Of a DNA stretch of 19,203 nucleotides, positions 1-6,704 are shown one piece after another. Origin of the DNA: Schleiferiaceae bacterium (GTDB lineage Bacteria > Bacteroidota > Bacteroidia > Flavobacteriales > Schleiferiaceae). Both the position numbers and the translations under genes were made by a program. Positions within the stretch are counted from its first letter, which is position 1. Every line of letters starts with the position of its first letter. The notes under the pieces were generated by a model that saw only the letters and a list, made by a program, of their open reading frames with translations, was not told where the DNA came from and searched no databases. The stretch lies in the NCBI GenBank assembly GCA_030829675.1, contig JAURAE010000014.1, positions 1 through 19,203 of the forward strand, written 5' to 3'.

Positions 1-4
1 ATAG

Positions 5-2227
5 ATGGAAGGCACACCAAACGGAGGATTAAAAGGGCTAGTACAGCACTGGAAGAGTGATTTGATAGCGGCGGTTAGCGTGGCACTCATCGCTTTGCCA
101 CTTTCCTTGGGTATTGCCTTGGCCGCAGGTGCCCCAGCCATGGCAGGGATATTCTCCGCTGTCGTAGGGGGTGTGGTGACCACATTCTACCGCGGAGGTC
201 ATATTTCCGTCAATGGACCGGCCAAAGGGGTCATCGGGGTCATTCTGTTGGGGATTGTCCTGATGGACGACGGCACCGGTCAAGCCTTCAACTATGTACT
301 AGCTGCTGCAGTGGTTTCTGGGGCGTTACAGACATTGTTGGGAATCTTTAAGCTGGGACGCATTGCAGATATTTTCCACGGTTCGGTCATTCAAGGACTT
401 TTGGCGGCCATTGGGATCATTATTTTCGCCAAACAAATTCACGTAGCCCTCGGTACCCATTCCGATGGTGCAAACATCGTCGATAATCTTGTGGATGCCG
501 TGGTGATGCTCCCGCACGCCAATCCTTTTGTGGTATTGATATCACTGGCGGGACTGCTGATGATTTTATTCAACAGCAAGATTACAAACCGCTTCTTCCA
601 CTTCTTGCCGGTGCCAATGTGGGTCATCGTGCTCTCCTTACCCTTTGTATATGCCTTCAACTTTTTTGAGCCCCACCAGATTTCCTTCTTAGGCAACGCT
701 TATGCAGTAGGACCCGAGCTCTTGTTGGATATTCCGGATACCATCACAGATTCTATCATGCACCCCAACTTTGGGAAGATCCATACGCTGGAATTCTGGG
801 GAATCGTATTCTCGATGTTGATCATCACGAGCATTGAACACTTGGCCATTGCCAAGGCAGTCGATAAAATCGACCCGTACAGACGCAAAACGGATTTGAA
901 CAAGGACCTGACGGGAATTGGGATCAGTACCATGATCAGTGGGTTGATCGGTGGTTTACCTATTATTTCGGTGATCATCAGAAGTACAGTAAACATACAG
1001 AACGGGGCAAAAACCAAATGGTCCAATATGTACCAGGGATTGCTTTTGCTGCTGTTCATTGTAGTGCTTAGTCCTATCATGCGCCAAGTGCCGCTCTGTG
1101 CCTTCGCCATTCTATTGGTGCATACGGGCTTTAAATTGGCTTCACCTGCGGTATTTAAACAGGTGTATAATCAAGGGATTGAGCAACTGGTGTTCTTCAT
1201 GATTACCATGGTAATCACCTTGTATACCAACCTGCTAGTCGGTTTGTTGGGCGGTTCCATTTTAGTGTTGGTCACACACATACTATTGGCGCGCATTCCG
1301 GTGCCACAATTCTTCAAACTGGTCTATTCGTCCCGAACCAGGTTGATCCCGTTGCCCGACAGTAGTTATATCCTTAAGGTGCGCGGTATTGCCAATTTCT
1401 TGGGCATTATCAAGTTGGATAAATTGGTCGCACAAATTCCTGCGGACGCCGATGTGAACATCGACCTCTCTGAAACGAGACTGGTGGACATGTCGTACAT
1501 GGATTACCTCGTCGAGTTTTTGAATAAGCAAAGGGCCTCGGGAGGGAAGGTCTTCATTTCAGGACTAGACGCCCATATTTCCTCATCTACCTACAATAAG
1601 GCCTTGAAGTTTATGGTAACGAGTGAGAGTGTGAAGCTGACGCATCGCGAAAAACGCTTGCGCAATTTGGCCACCGAAAAGGGTTACAGCTATTCACGCG
1701 AGGTCAACTGGAATACGAGCTACCTCAAGCAATTCCACTTTTTCGAAATCCGACCTATTGAGCGCAAGAACAATTGTTTGAACGGCTCCTACAAGGACAG
1801 GGATGCGAGTTGGGAGATTGCCGATGTGATTTTCAATGAGGGGAAGGCCTTCACGGCAGAAACCTTTAATACCACCTTGATGGTTCTCAAGCTCAACCGT
1901 GCGCTGCCCATTTTTACCATGGAGCGCGAGAAGGCGTACGAGAAGTTGTTCGACCGCGTCATCGCCTTCACGGGATACAAAGACATTGAATTCAAGATGT
2001 TCTCGAAGTTCTCCAAGAAATTTATGGTCATGGGACAGGATGAGGATGAGTTGCAATCTTTCTTTACTAAGGAAGTGGTCCAATTCTTTGAAGACCACCA
2101 AATCTCCCATGTTGAGAGCAACGGCGAGGCCCTGCTCATCTTCAATAAGCTGAAGCTTGCCCGCACGGATGAGACGCTAGAATTCATTGACTACGGGGAG
2201 GAATTGGCCAATTTACTCCATGCGTAA
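5..2227 (+). CDS. SulP-family anion transporter with STAS domain and extra C-terminal domain
   Basis: Likely inner-membrane anion transporter; SulP members carry sulfate, bicarbonate or related anions, and the substrate cannot be told here. Residues about 20-430 are a run of hydrophobic helices. They include the family-like stretch LSLGIALAAGAPAMAGIFSA near 33-52 and the glycine-rich NGPAKG near 70-75. A STAS domain follows at about 450-545, with the DLSETRLVDMS strand-loop near 487-497. After it comes an additional soluble region, about 575-740, that is not part of the usual SulP-STAS layout. It has a pattern of short hydrophobic strands around LMVLKLNRALP and FSKKFMVMGQDEDELQSFF, and I do not recognise it with certainty. 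The ATG is the first possible start because an in-frame TAG lies at 2-4; no ribosome binding site is visible because the window begins there. There is no terminator hairpin before the next gene. Family call sure, substrate unknown. Confidence 0.93.
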   Translation: MEGTPNGGLKGLVQHWKSDLIAAVSVALIALPLSLGIALAAGAPAMAGIFSAVVGGVVTTFYRGGHISVNGPAKGVIGVILLGIVLMDDGTGQAFNYVLAAAVVSGALQTLLGIFKLGRIADIFHGSVIQGLLAAIGIIIFAKQIHVALGTHSDGANIVDNLVDAVVMLPHANPFVVLISLAGLLMILFNSKITNRFFHFLPVPMWVIVLSLPFVYAFNFFEPHQISFLGNAYAVGPELLLDIPDTITDSIMHPNFGKIHTLEFWGIVFSMLIITSIEHLAIAKAVDKIDPYRRKTDLNKDLTGIGISTMISGLIGGLPIISVIIRSTVNIQNGAKTKWSNMYQGLLLLLFIVVLSPIMRQVPLCAFAILLVHTGFKLASPAVFKQVYNQGIEQLVFFMITMVITLYTNLLVGLLGGSILVLVTHILLARIPVPQFFKLVYSSRTRLIPLPDSSYILKVRGIANFLGIIKLDKLVAQIPADADVNIDLSETRLVDMSYMDYLVEFLNKQRASGGKVFISGLDAHISSSTYNKALKFMVTSESVKLTHREKRLRNLATEKGYSYSREVNWNTSYLKQFHFFEIRPIERKNNCLNGSYKDRDASWEIADVIFNEGKAFTAETFNTTLMVLKLNRALPIFTMEREKAYEKLFDRVIAFTGYKDIEFKMFSKFSKKFMVMGQDEDELQSFFTKEVVQFFEDHQISHVESNGEALLIFNKLKLARTDETLEFIDYGEELANLLHA

Positions 2228-2293
2228 TCACGCCGGTGGTAGCGGCCTCAGCATAAAGACCTTAAAGGAGATGGCGAAGTGGGAATTGATGGT

Positions 2294-2301
2294 TAATTTT
2301 G
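2294..2301 (+). promoter_or_regulatory. Bacteroidota-type -7 element upstream of miaE
   Basis: TAATTTTG matches the Bacteroidota primary sigma-factor -7 consensus TAnnTTTG exactly. It lies 31 bases before the miaE ATG, in the 105-base gap after the SulP gene. No clear -33 TTG element is seen at the usual spacing, so this is a candidate only. If real, miaE-gcvT has its own promoter rather than depending on read-through from the transporter gene. Confidence 0.45.
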
Positions 2302-2332
2302 CGGCCCAGCAGCGCGATAAAATCAGTTTCTC

Positions 2333-2920
2333 ATGAGTATGTTAGGTTTGAAACTGCCCACCGACCCAAGATGGGCAAACATTGCAGAAAAGAACATTGA
2401 GGAGATCTTAACGGATCACGCATATTGTGAGCAAAAGGCTGCATCGCAGGCGATCAGCCTGATCATAGGATATCCTGAGAAATCCGAACTCGTCGATAAA
2501 ATGACCGCACTCGCCCGTGAAGAAATGGGCCATTTCCAGATGGTGCACAATAGGATGATGCAGCGCGGTATGGTTTTGGGACGTGAACGCCGCGATGAAT
2601 ATGTCAACGAACTACAGACCTATTTTCACAAGGGCGTCAACCGCGAGGAGCGCTTGGCGCAAAAGCTGTTGCTCTGTGCGTTGATTGAAGCGCGCAGTTG
2701 TGAGCGTTTTAAGGTCTTGAGCGAGAACATCGAAGACGAAGAATTGGCCTCCTTCTACCGTACCCTTATGATTTCTGAGGCCAATCATTACACCATGTTT
2801 ATTACCCTCGCACGCAAGTACTTTGATCGTGAGAAGGTCGATGAGATGTGGGAGGGATTATTAGCATTTGAAGCGGAGGTGATGTCAAAATTGGGCAACA
2901 CAGAGCGCATACACGGATAA
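2333..2920 (+). CDS. miaE: tRNA-(ms2io6A)-hydroxylase (MiaE)
   Basis: Non-haem di-iron monooxygenase of the MiaE family, which hydroxylates the isopentenyl group of 2-methylthio-N6-isopentenyladenosine at position 37 of some tRNAs. At 195 residues it is a full single-domain ferritin-like four-helix bundle. The expected iron ligands are visible: Glu33 (AYCEQKAA), Glu64 with His67 (EEMGH), Glu119 (IEARSCERF), and Glu149 with His152 (EANH). The internal stretch EARSCERFKVLS is typical of the family. ATG at 2333 is chosen; a second ATG two codons later is possible, and neither has a Shine-Dalgarno sequence. The next gene, gcvT, begins 22 bases after the stop, so the two are probably co-transcribed. 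MiaA and MiaB, which make its substrate, are not in this window. Confidence 0.92.
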   Translation: MSMLGLKLPTDPRWANIAEKNIEEILTDHAYCEQKAASQAISLIIGYPEKSELVDKMTALAREEMGHFQMVHNRMMQRGMVLGRERRDEYVNELQTYFHKGVNREERLAQKLLLCALIEARSCERFKVLSENIEDEELASFYRTLMISEANHYTMFITLARKYFDREKVDEMWEGLLAFEAEVMSKLGNTERIHG

Positions 2921-2942
2921 AAGAACCACTTATACACAGAAC

Positions 2943-4037
2943 ATGTCAGATTTAAAATCAACAGCACTAGAAGCCACCCACATTGAAATGGGCGCAAAAA
3001 TGGTCCCATTCGCAGGCTACAATATGCCCGTGCAGTACAGCGGACTAAAAAATGAACATCACGCGGTTCGTGAAGCGGCCGGGATGTTTGACGTGAGCCA
3101 CATGGGCGAGTTTTTCGTCGAAGGCCCTGATGCCTTGCCGTTCTTACAGAAGGTGACCTCTAACGACGTTAGCAAACTCTTGCCTGGTAAGATTCAATAC
3201 AGCTGCATGCCAAACGAAGAAGGCGGTATTGTAGATGATTTGTTGGTGTACTGCTTCAGCAATGAGCACTTCTTGCTCGTGGTGAACGCATCAAACATGG
3301 AGAAAGACTGGAACCATTTGATGCAATACACAGCAGGCTTCGATGTAAATATGCGCAACGATAGCGATGCGTATTCGCTCTTGGCGGTTCAAGGTCCTAA
3401 GGCGACGGAAATCCTGCAGACTTTGACCGGTGTGGATTTGGCAGAGATCAAGTACTACCACTTTGTCATCGGTGAGATGGCCGGTATTGCAGATGTAATC
3501 ATCTCAGCGACTGGGTATACAGGTGCGGGTGGTTTTGAATTGTATGTATTCAACCAGGATGCGAAGAAACTCTGGGATGCCGTAATGGCGGCCGGCGAAC
3601 CTCACGGTTTGTTGCCAGCAGGTTTGGGCGCCCGTGATACGTTGCGCCTAGAGATGGGGATGTGTTTGTACGGCAATGATATTGACGATACCACCAGCCC
3701 ACTAGAAGCCGGTTTAGGCTGGATCACGAAGTTCACCAAGGACTTTGTTTCCTCTGCGAAGTTCGCGGCACAGAAAGAAGCGGGCGTCAGCCAGAAGCTC
3801 GTAGGATTTGAAATGATCGACCGAGGCATTCCAAGACACGGCTACGAAATTGCTGATCTAGCAGGCAATGTCATTGGGCGTGTAACCTCAGGAACCAACA
3901 GCCCTACTACCGGTAAAAACATCGGGATGGGTTATGTTCCGGTGGCATTGGCCGAGGAAGGCAGTGAGTTCGCGGTAGTGATTCGAGAGAAGCTCATTAA
4001 AGCACAGGTAGTGAAACTGCCGTTTGTGAAGAAATAA
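2943..4037 (+). CDS. gcvT: Aminomethyltransferase, T-protein of the glycine cleavage system
   Basis: Cytosolic T-protein: it transfers the methylene group from the aminomethyl-lipoyl arm of the H-protein to tetrahydrofolate, releasing ammonia and 5,10-methylenetetrahydrofolate. The 364-residue length is normal. Motifs in order: MVPFAGYNMPVQY (20-32), MFDVSHMGEF (48-57), GGIVDDLLVY with the conserved acidic pair Asp98/Asp99, ATGYTGAGGFELYV in the middle, and GLGARDTLRLEMGM followed by GNDIDDTTSPLEAGLGW, the folate-domain signature. The C-terminal barrel has IGRVTSGTNSPTTGKNIGMGYV. It starts 22 bases after miaE and is followed at once by a strong terminator. No gcvH or gcvP is present, so the system is scattered on this chromosome, as is common outside operon-type arrangements. 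Confidence 0.96.
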   Translation: MSDLKSTALEATHIEMGAKMVPFAGYNMPVQYSGLKNEHHAVREAAGMFDVSHMGEFFVEGPDALPFLQKVTSNDVSKLLPGKIQYSCMPNEEGGIVDDLLVYCFSNEHFLLVVNASNMEKDWNHLMQYTAGFDVNMRNDSDAYSLLAVQGPKATEILQTLTGVDLAEIKYYHFVIGEMAGIADVIISATGYTGAGGFELYVFNQDAKKLWDAVMAAGEPHGLLPAGLGARDTLRLEMGMCLYGNDIDDTTSPLEAGLGWITKFTKDFVSSAKFAAQKEAGVSQKLVGFEMIDRGIPRHGYEIADLAGNVIGRVTSGTNSPTTGKNIGMGYVPVALAEEGSEFAVVIREKLIKAQVVKLPFVKK

Positions 4038-4038
4038 C

Positions 4039-4062
4039 AAACGCCCTTCGGGGCGTTTTTTT
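4039..4062 (+). terminator. Rho-independent terminator after gcvT
   Basis: An eight-pair stem, AACGCCC extended by one A-T pair, closes on the very stable loop C(UUCG)G at 4046-4051. Thymines run through 4056-4062. It begins one base after the gcvT stop codon and ends the miaE-gcvT unit. Confidence 0.9.
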
Positions 4063-4067
4063 GGTGC

Positions 4068-4100
4068 AAAAAAAAGTAGCGCTGCTTTCCCCAGCGCTAC
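4068..4100 (-). terminator. Rho-independent terminator for the 78-residue minus-strand gene
   Basis: A perfect nine-base inverted repeat, GTAGCGCTG at 4076-4084 and its complement at 4092-4100, has a seven-base loop. On the minus strand it is followed by eight thymines (adenines 4068-4075 on the plus strand). It lies 38 bases past the stop of the minus-strand gene and abuts the gcvT terminator, so each convergent transcript has its own hairpin. Confidence 0.85.
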
Positions 4101-4138
4101 CTTAACCCAAATACAAACAGAGTGAACGGAAAGATTGT

Positions 4139-4375
4139 TTATGCGTGAACAGCGTCCAGCTCTGCTTTGATGGCTTCGCCTGCAGGGTGGTGGCTGTATC
4201 GTTCTAAATACTCATTAATAGGGTAAGTATATTCCTTACATCTATTGTAATTCAAACACTTCAACTCACGAACTACATCGTTATCTAAATCCAAGTATAC
4301 CTCGATAACGCTCTCAGGATTGTTGATCGTGTACAAAGGTGCATTGGCGGTTGATACGTTGTGTGCGTCAGTCAT
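4139..4375 (-). CDS. Hypothetical protein, 78 residues
   Basis: I do not recognise this protein. It is small and acidic, without a signal peptide or membrane segment, and so is probably cytosolic. It begins MTDAHNVSTANAPLYTI, has a central ESVIEVYLDLDNDVVRELKCLNYNRC with two cysteines, and ends in a helix-like EAIKAELDAVHA. Three things argue that it is a real gene: an exact TAnnTTTG element about 56 bases upstream of the ATG on the minus strand, a strong dedicated terminator 38 bases downstream, and no better ORF across the interval. It is divergent from the Lrp/AsnC gene and shares a 182-base intergenic region with it, so co-regulation by that protein is possible but unproven. No function should be assigned. 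Confidence 0.7.
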   Translation of the reverse strand: MTDAHNVSTANAPLYTINNPESVIEVYLDLDNDVVRELKCLNYNRCKEYTYPINEYLERYSHHPAGEAIKAELDAVHA

Positions 4376-4430
4376 AAATGTGCTTTTTTGATTTTTAAAT
4401 AAGGATTGTCCTTAATAATTGTGTTCGGTA

Positions 4431-4438
4431 CAAAAATA
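4431..4438 (-). promoter_or_regulatory. -7 element for the 78-residue gene
   Basis: On the minus strand this reads TATTTTTG, an exact match to TAnnTTTG. Transcription would start near 4424 and leave a leader of about 50 bases before the ATG at 4375. A -33 element is not obvious. The surroundings (4376-4557) are AT-rich with long T runs, which raises the chance of an accidental match. Confidence 0.45.
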
Positions 4439-4506
4439 CGATGTTTTTTTTGAATGAGAAATAAAATTCTACCTAAATTTGTGTAATAATTAGCGTTATA
4501 AATTGT

Positions 4507-4528
4507 GAATACTGCAAAATGCTTATTC
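4507..4528 (+). promoter_or_regulatory. Dyad next to the Lrp/AsnC promoter, candidate autoregulatory operator
   Basis: Two nested inverted repeats are nearly concentric: GAATA (4507-4511) with TATTC (4524-4528), and inside them GCA-AAA-TGC (4514-4522) around an A-tract. The dyad ends two bases before the presumed -7 element of the regulator gene, where bound protein would block polymerase. Lrp/AsnC proteins commonly repress their own genes by binding AT-centred dyads. That is known of the family; binding at this site is inferred. Confidence 0.35.
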
Positions 4529-4530
4529 CT

Positions 4531-4538
4531 TACTTTTG
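4531..4538 (+). promoter_or_regulatory. -7 element for the Lrp/AsnC gene
   Basis: TACTTTTG matches TAnnTTTG exactly, 19 bases before the ATG at 4558, giving a very short leader. A TTG lies at 4503-4505, 25 bases upstream of it, which is slightly longer than the usual -33 to -7 spacing. Confidence 0.5.
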
Positions 4539-4557
4539 CGAACGTTAACTCACACTT

Positions 4558-5025
4558 ATGAAAATCGATAAACTCGACAAGCAAATTCTAGAGTACTTGG
4601 TAAAGGACGCTAGAAAGCCATTCACCGAAATTGCCAAGGACTTATTGGTTAGCCCAGGAACTATTCACGTTCGTGTAAAGAAGATGGAATCTTTAGGGAT
4701 CATCAAGAGTACCTCCATCAGTGTGGATTACGAAAAACTTGGCTTTGGATTCATCGCCTATGTAGGTTTATATACCAAGCGTTCCTTGTCTTCGCCTGAT
4801 ATCATCGAACTCTTGCGCGAAGTACCTGAGGTGACGGTAGCACATTTGGCCACGGGTAAATACGGGATCTTCTGTAAGATTCGTTGCCGCGACGCCTCTC
4901 ACGCGAAGGACGTCATCTTCCGCATCAACGACATAGAAGGGGTGGAGAACACCGAGAGTATGATCAGCTTGGAAGAAAGCATCAACTCCAACGCGGGTTT
5001 GCTGCAACTCATCATCAACGAATAA
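4558..5025 (+). CDS. Lrp/AsnC-family transcriptional regulator
   Basis: A 155-residue DNA-binding regulator of the feast/famine (Lrp/AsnC) family, complete in both domains. The N-terminal winged helix-turn-helix runs over about 4-50 (LDKQILEYLVKDARKPFTEI, then VSPGTIHVRVKKMESLGII, with the recognition helix near 34-44). The C-terminal alpha-beta sandwich (RAM domain), about 65-145, contains VPEVTVAHLATGKYGIFCKI, the strand-turn that in relatives forms the oligomer interface and the amino-acid pocket. The regulated genes and effector cannot be read from sequence; the divergent 78-residue gene and its own promoter are the nearest candidates. The start is fixed by the ATG just after the -7 element; no Shine-Dalgarno sequence is visible. 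The stop runs straight into a terminator. Confidence 0.93.
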   Translation: MKIDKLDKQILEYLVKDARKPFTEIAKDLLVSPGTIHVRVKKMESLGIIKSTSISVDYEKLGFGFIAYVGLYTKRSLSSPDIIELLREVPEVTVAHLATGKYGIFCKIRCRDASHAKDVIFRINDIEGVENTESMISLEESINSNAGLLQLIINE

Positions 5026-5057
5026 AAAAAAACCGGGGCGCGAGCCCCGGTTTTTTT
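5024..5057. terminator. Bidirectional terminator between the Lrp/AsnC gene and the GAPDH gene
   Basis: The stem ACCGGGGC (5032-5039) pairs with GCCCCGGT (5044-5051) around a GCGA tetraloop of the stable GNRA type. It is flanked by nine adenines on the left and seven thymines on the right, so it works on both strands. It directly follows the regulator stop and lies 2 bases from the GAPDH stop, serving both convergent genes. Confidence 0.9.
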
Positions 5058-5059
5058 CT

Positions 5060-6493
5060 TTAATAGTACGCTGGGCGCCGCACGCCCGTGAAGTGTTTGG
5101 CCAGTCGCAGGACTTGGCGACTGTATCCATATTCATTGTCGTACCAAATATACAAGATGGCGGTCATGCCATCCGGTGTAACCTGGGTAGCGTGCACATC
5201 GAAAATGCTCGGTGCGGCATTTCCAACGATATCGCTCGATACGAGTTCATTGGAGGTGTTGTAGTGGATCTGTTCTACCAGTGGTCCCTCCAAGGCTGCC
5301 TGCTTGAAGGTGCTCAAGAGTTCCTCGAGGTTTGTTTGCTTTTCTAATTGCAAATTCAAAATGGCCAAGGAGCCGTTCGGCACAGGGACGCGAATGGCAG
5401 ATGAGGTCAACTTAGCGCCCAAGCCTGGGATACACTTATCTACGGCCTGTCCGGCCCCCGTTTCGGTGATGACCATGTTCATGGCTGCTGCACGACCGCG
5501 GCGGTATTTGTTGTGCATATTATCGACCAAGTTTTGATCGTTGGTGTAGGCATGGATGGTTTCCAAATGCCCCTTAGTAATGCCAAAGTGGTCGTTCATC
5601 ACCTTGAGCACAGGAGAGATGGCATTTGTAGTACAACTGGCCGCAGAAATAATACGGTCTTTTTTACCAATATCCATTTGATTAACGCCGTGTACCACAT
5701 TTGGGATGCCTTTTCCGGGAGCGGTCAACAAGACCTTGTCCACTCCTTTTGCGGCCAAATGCTTACTTAGGGCAACATCATCTCTAAAGGCCCCAGAGTT
5801 GTCGATCAGCAAGGCATTCTTAATGCCATAGGCTTCGTAATCTGCCTCGGCAGGGTTCGGGGTGGGGATGAAGTAGATGGGACGCCCGTTTACCACAAGG
5901 GCCATACGCTCTTCATCTACAATCACTGTTCCTGGGAAGTCTCCGTGTACGGAATCAATTTTCCATAGCGAGGCACGTTTGTGTAGGCTGGCAGCATCTA
6001 TACTGCGAACAGCGACAGCACGTAGGCGCAGCTGGTTTCCGCTGCCTTCCTGCACGATGAGTTCACGGGCCAAGAGTCGGCCAATACGGCCAAAGCCAAA
6101 CAACACCACATCGCGCGGTTCAAGGGTAGGGGTGCGGAACAGGTGCCCGAGGGTGTTGATGATAAAGGCTTCTGCGGTATCGTCCGTCTGCGTCCACTGG
6201 TGGGTGAGTTTGCCGATATCTATTTTGGCATGCTCAATCCCCGTGCGCTTCAACGCCTTGAGCATTTCGAGGGTGCGGTCCACGGGAATGGCCTTGCCCA
6301 CAAAATCATTGGCGTATTGGTGAAGTTCTAGGATTTGGCTGGAGCTTTTGTCGCGCAACTGGTTGCGAAACAGGACAATCTCCACACCGCGGTTGTAAAA
6401 TAATTCGTGTACACATGCACTGATGTCCACGGCGAGTCGCTCGTTTTCGATGCGAAGCCCGACTTTTTGAGAGTACTCATTTTGAGCAATCAT
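5060..6493 (-). CDS. gap: Glyceraldehyde-3-phosphate dehydrogenase, long form with N-terminal extension
   Basis: Phosphorylating GAPDH: glyceraldehyde-3-phosphate to 1,3-bisphosphoglycerate, reversible. With the start at 6493 it has 477 residues, against about 330-340 for the common form. The extra 125 or so N-terminal residues are helical-looking and precede the Rossmann motif GFGRIGR (133-139). The catalytic Cys287 lies in SAASCTTNAISP and His314 in TIHAYTNDQ; the C-terminal WYDNEYGYS is present. Similar long forms occur in other Bacteroidota and some Proteobacteria. The usual NAD-selecting Asp after the second Rossmann strand is absent (AVAVRSIDAASLH), and the Leu-Pro pair near residue 188 is Asn-Met (DNMHNKYRRGRAAA), which hints at NADP(H) use. 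Start choice: an in-frame ATG 84 bases upstream exists, but it lies upstream of the likely -7 element at 6524-6531, so translation at 6493 fits better. Confidence 0.92.
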   Translation of the reverse strand: MIAQNEYSQKVGLRIENERLAVDISACVHELFYNRGVEIVLFRNQLRDKSSSQILELHQYANDFVGKAIPVDRTLEMLKALKRTGIEHAKIDIGKLTHQWTQTDDTAEAFIINTLGHLFRTPTLEPRDVVLFGFGRIGRLLARELIVQEGSGNQLRLRAVAVRSIDAASLHKRASLWKIDSVHGDFPGTVIVDEERMALVVNGRPIYFIPTPNPAEADYEAYGIKNALLIDNSGAFRDDVALSKHLAAKGVDKVLLTAPGKGIPNVVHGVNQMDIGKKDRIISAASCTTNAISPVLKVMNDHFGITKGHLETIHAYTNDQNLVDNMHNKYRRGRAAAMNMVITETGAGQAVDKCIPGLGAKLTSSAIRVPVPNGSLAILNLQLEKQTNLEELLSTFKQAALEGPLVEQIHYNTSNELVSSDIVGNAAPSIFDVHATQVTPDGMTAILYIWYDNEYGYSRQVLRLAKHFTGVRRPAYY

Positions 6494-6523
6494 AGTAGGT
6501 GAAATGTTGGTGGTTCTTTCCTG

Positions 6524-6531
6524 CAAAGTTA
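6524..6531 (-). promoter_or_regulatory. -7 element for the GAPDH gene
   Basis: The minus strand reads TAACTTTG, an exact TAnnTTTG match, 30 bases before the ATG at 6493. Transcription from here would begin inside the longer open frame, which argues against the upstream ATG at 6577. No good -33 element is seen. Confidence 0.5.
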
Positions 6532-6573
6532 GGGACCAATTCCACCAACGCCTACCCAAAAACAAACTTTTAA

Positions 6574-6625
6574 ACACCTGTAAAACAGTGTTTTATGTTA
6601 TTTTTCGGGTGTGTAATTTTTACAC
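6574..6625. repeat. Cluster of inverted repeats upstream of the GAPDH promoter
   Basis: Two perfect short dyads lie 20 bases apart. TAAAACA-G-TGTTTTA covers 6581-6595 and GTGTAA-TTT-TTACAC covers 6611-6625. A weaker outer pair, ACACC at 6574-6578 and GGTGT at 6608-6612, encloses the first. They sit about 50-95 bases upstream of the GAPDH -7 element and beyond the HtrA terminator, so they belong to neither coding region. They could be operator sites for GAPDH control. The local base composition is AT-rich, so chance dyads are possible. Confidence 0.35.
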
Positions 6626-6645
6626 TTATCGGCCGCCGGACGGCG

Positions 6646-6678
6646 AAAAAAACACGAGCGGGCCGCAGGCCCGCTCGT
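6646..6678 (-). terminator. Rho-independent terminator after the HtrA gene
   Basis: An eleven-pair stem, ACGAGCGGGCC (6654-6664) with its complement at 6668-6678, closes on a three-base loop. On the minus strand one base and then seven thymines follow (adenines 6646-6652 on the plus strand). It begins 26 bases past the stop codon and separates the HtrA transcript from the GAPDH promoter. Confidence 0.88.
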
Positions 6679-6704
6679 ATCAAAATTACATCTCGCTCTA
6701 AAGA

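Noticed and set aside
4372..4584. Minus-strand open frame of 70 codons spanning the lrp start and the divergent promoter region
   Set aside because: It covers both predicted promoters and the regulator's first codons. It is rich in Ile, Lys, Asn and Phe, as expected of translated AT-rich intergenic DNA, and resembles no protein I know.
5877..6323. Plus-strand open frame of 148 codons inside the GAPDH gene
   Set aside because: It is antisense to conserved GAPDH sequence, including the Rossmann motif, and is Arg/Ser-rich in the manner of shadow frames.
6494..6577. 28-codon N-terminal extension of GAPDH
   Set aside because: It contains the likely -7 promoter element; its sequence (FLGRRWWNWS and so on) does not look like the rest of the protein.
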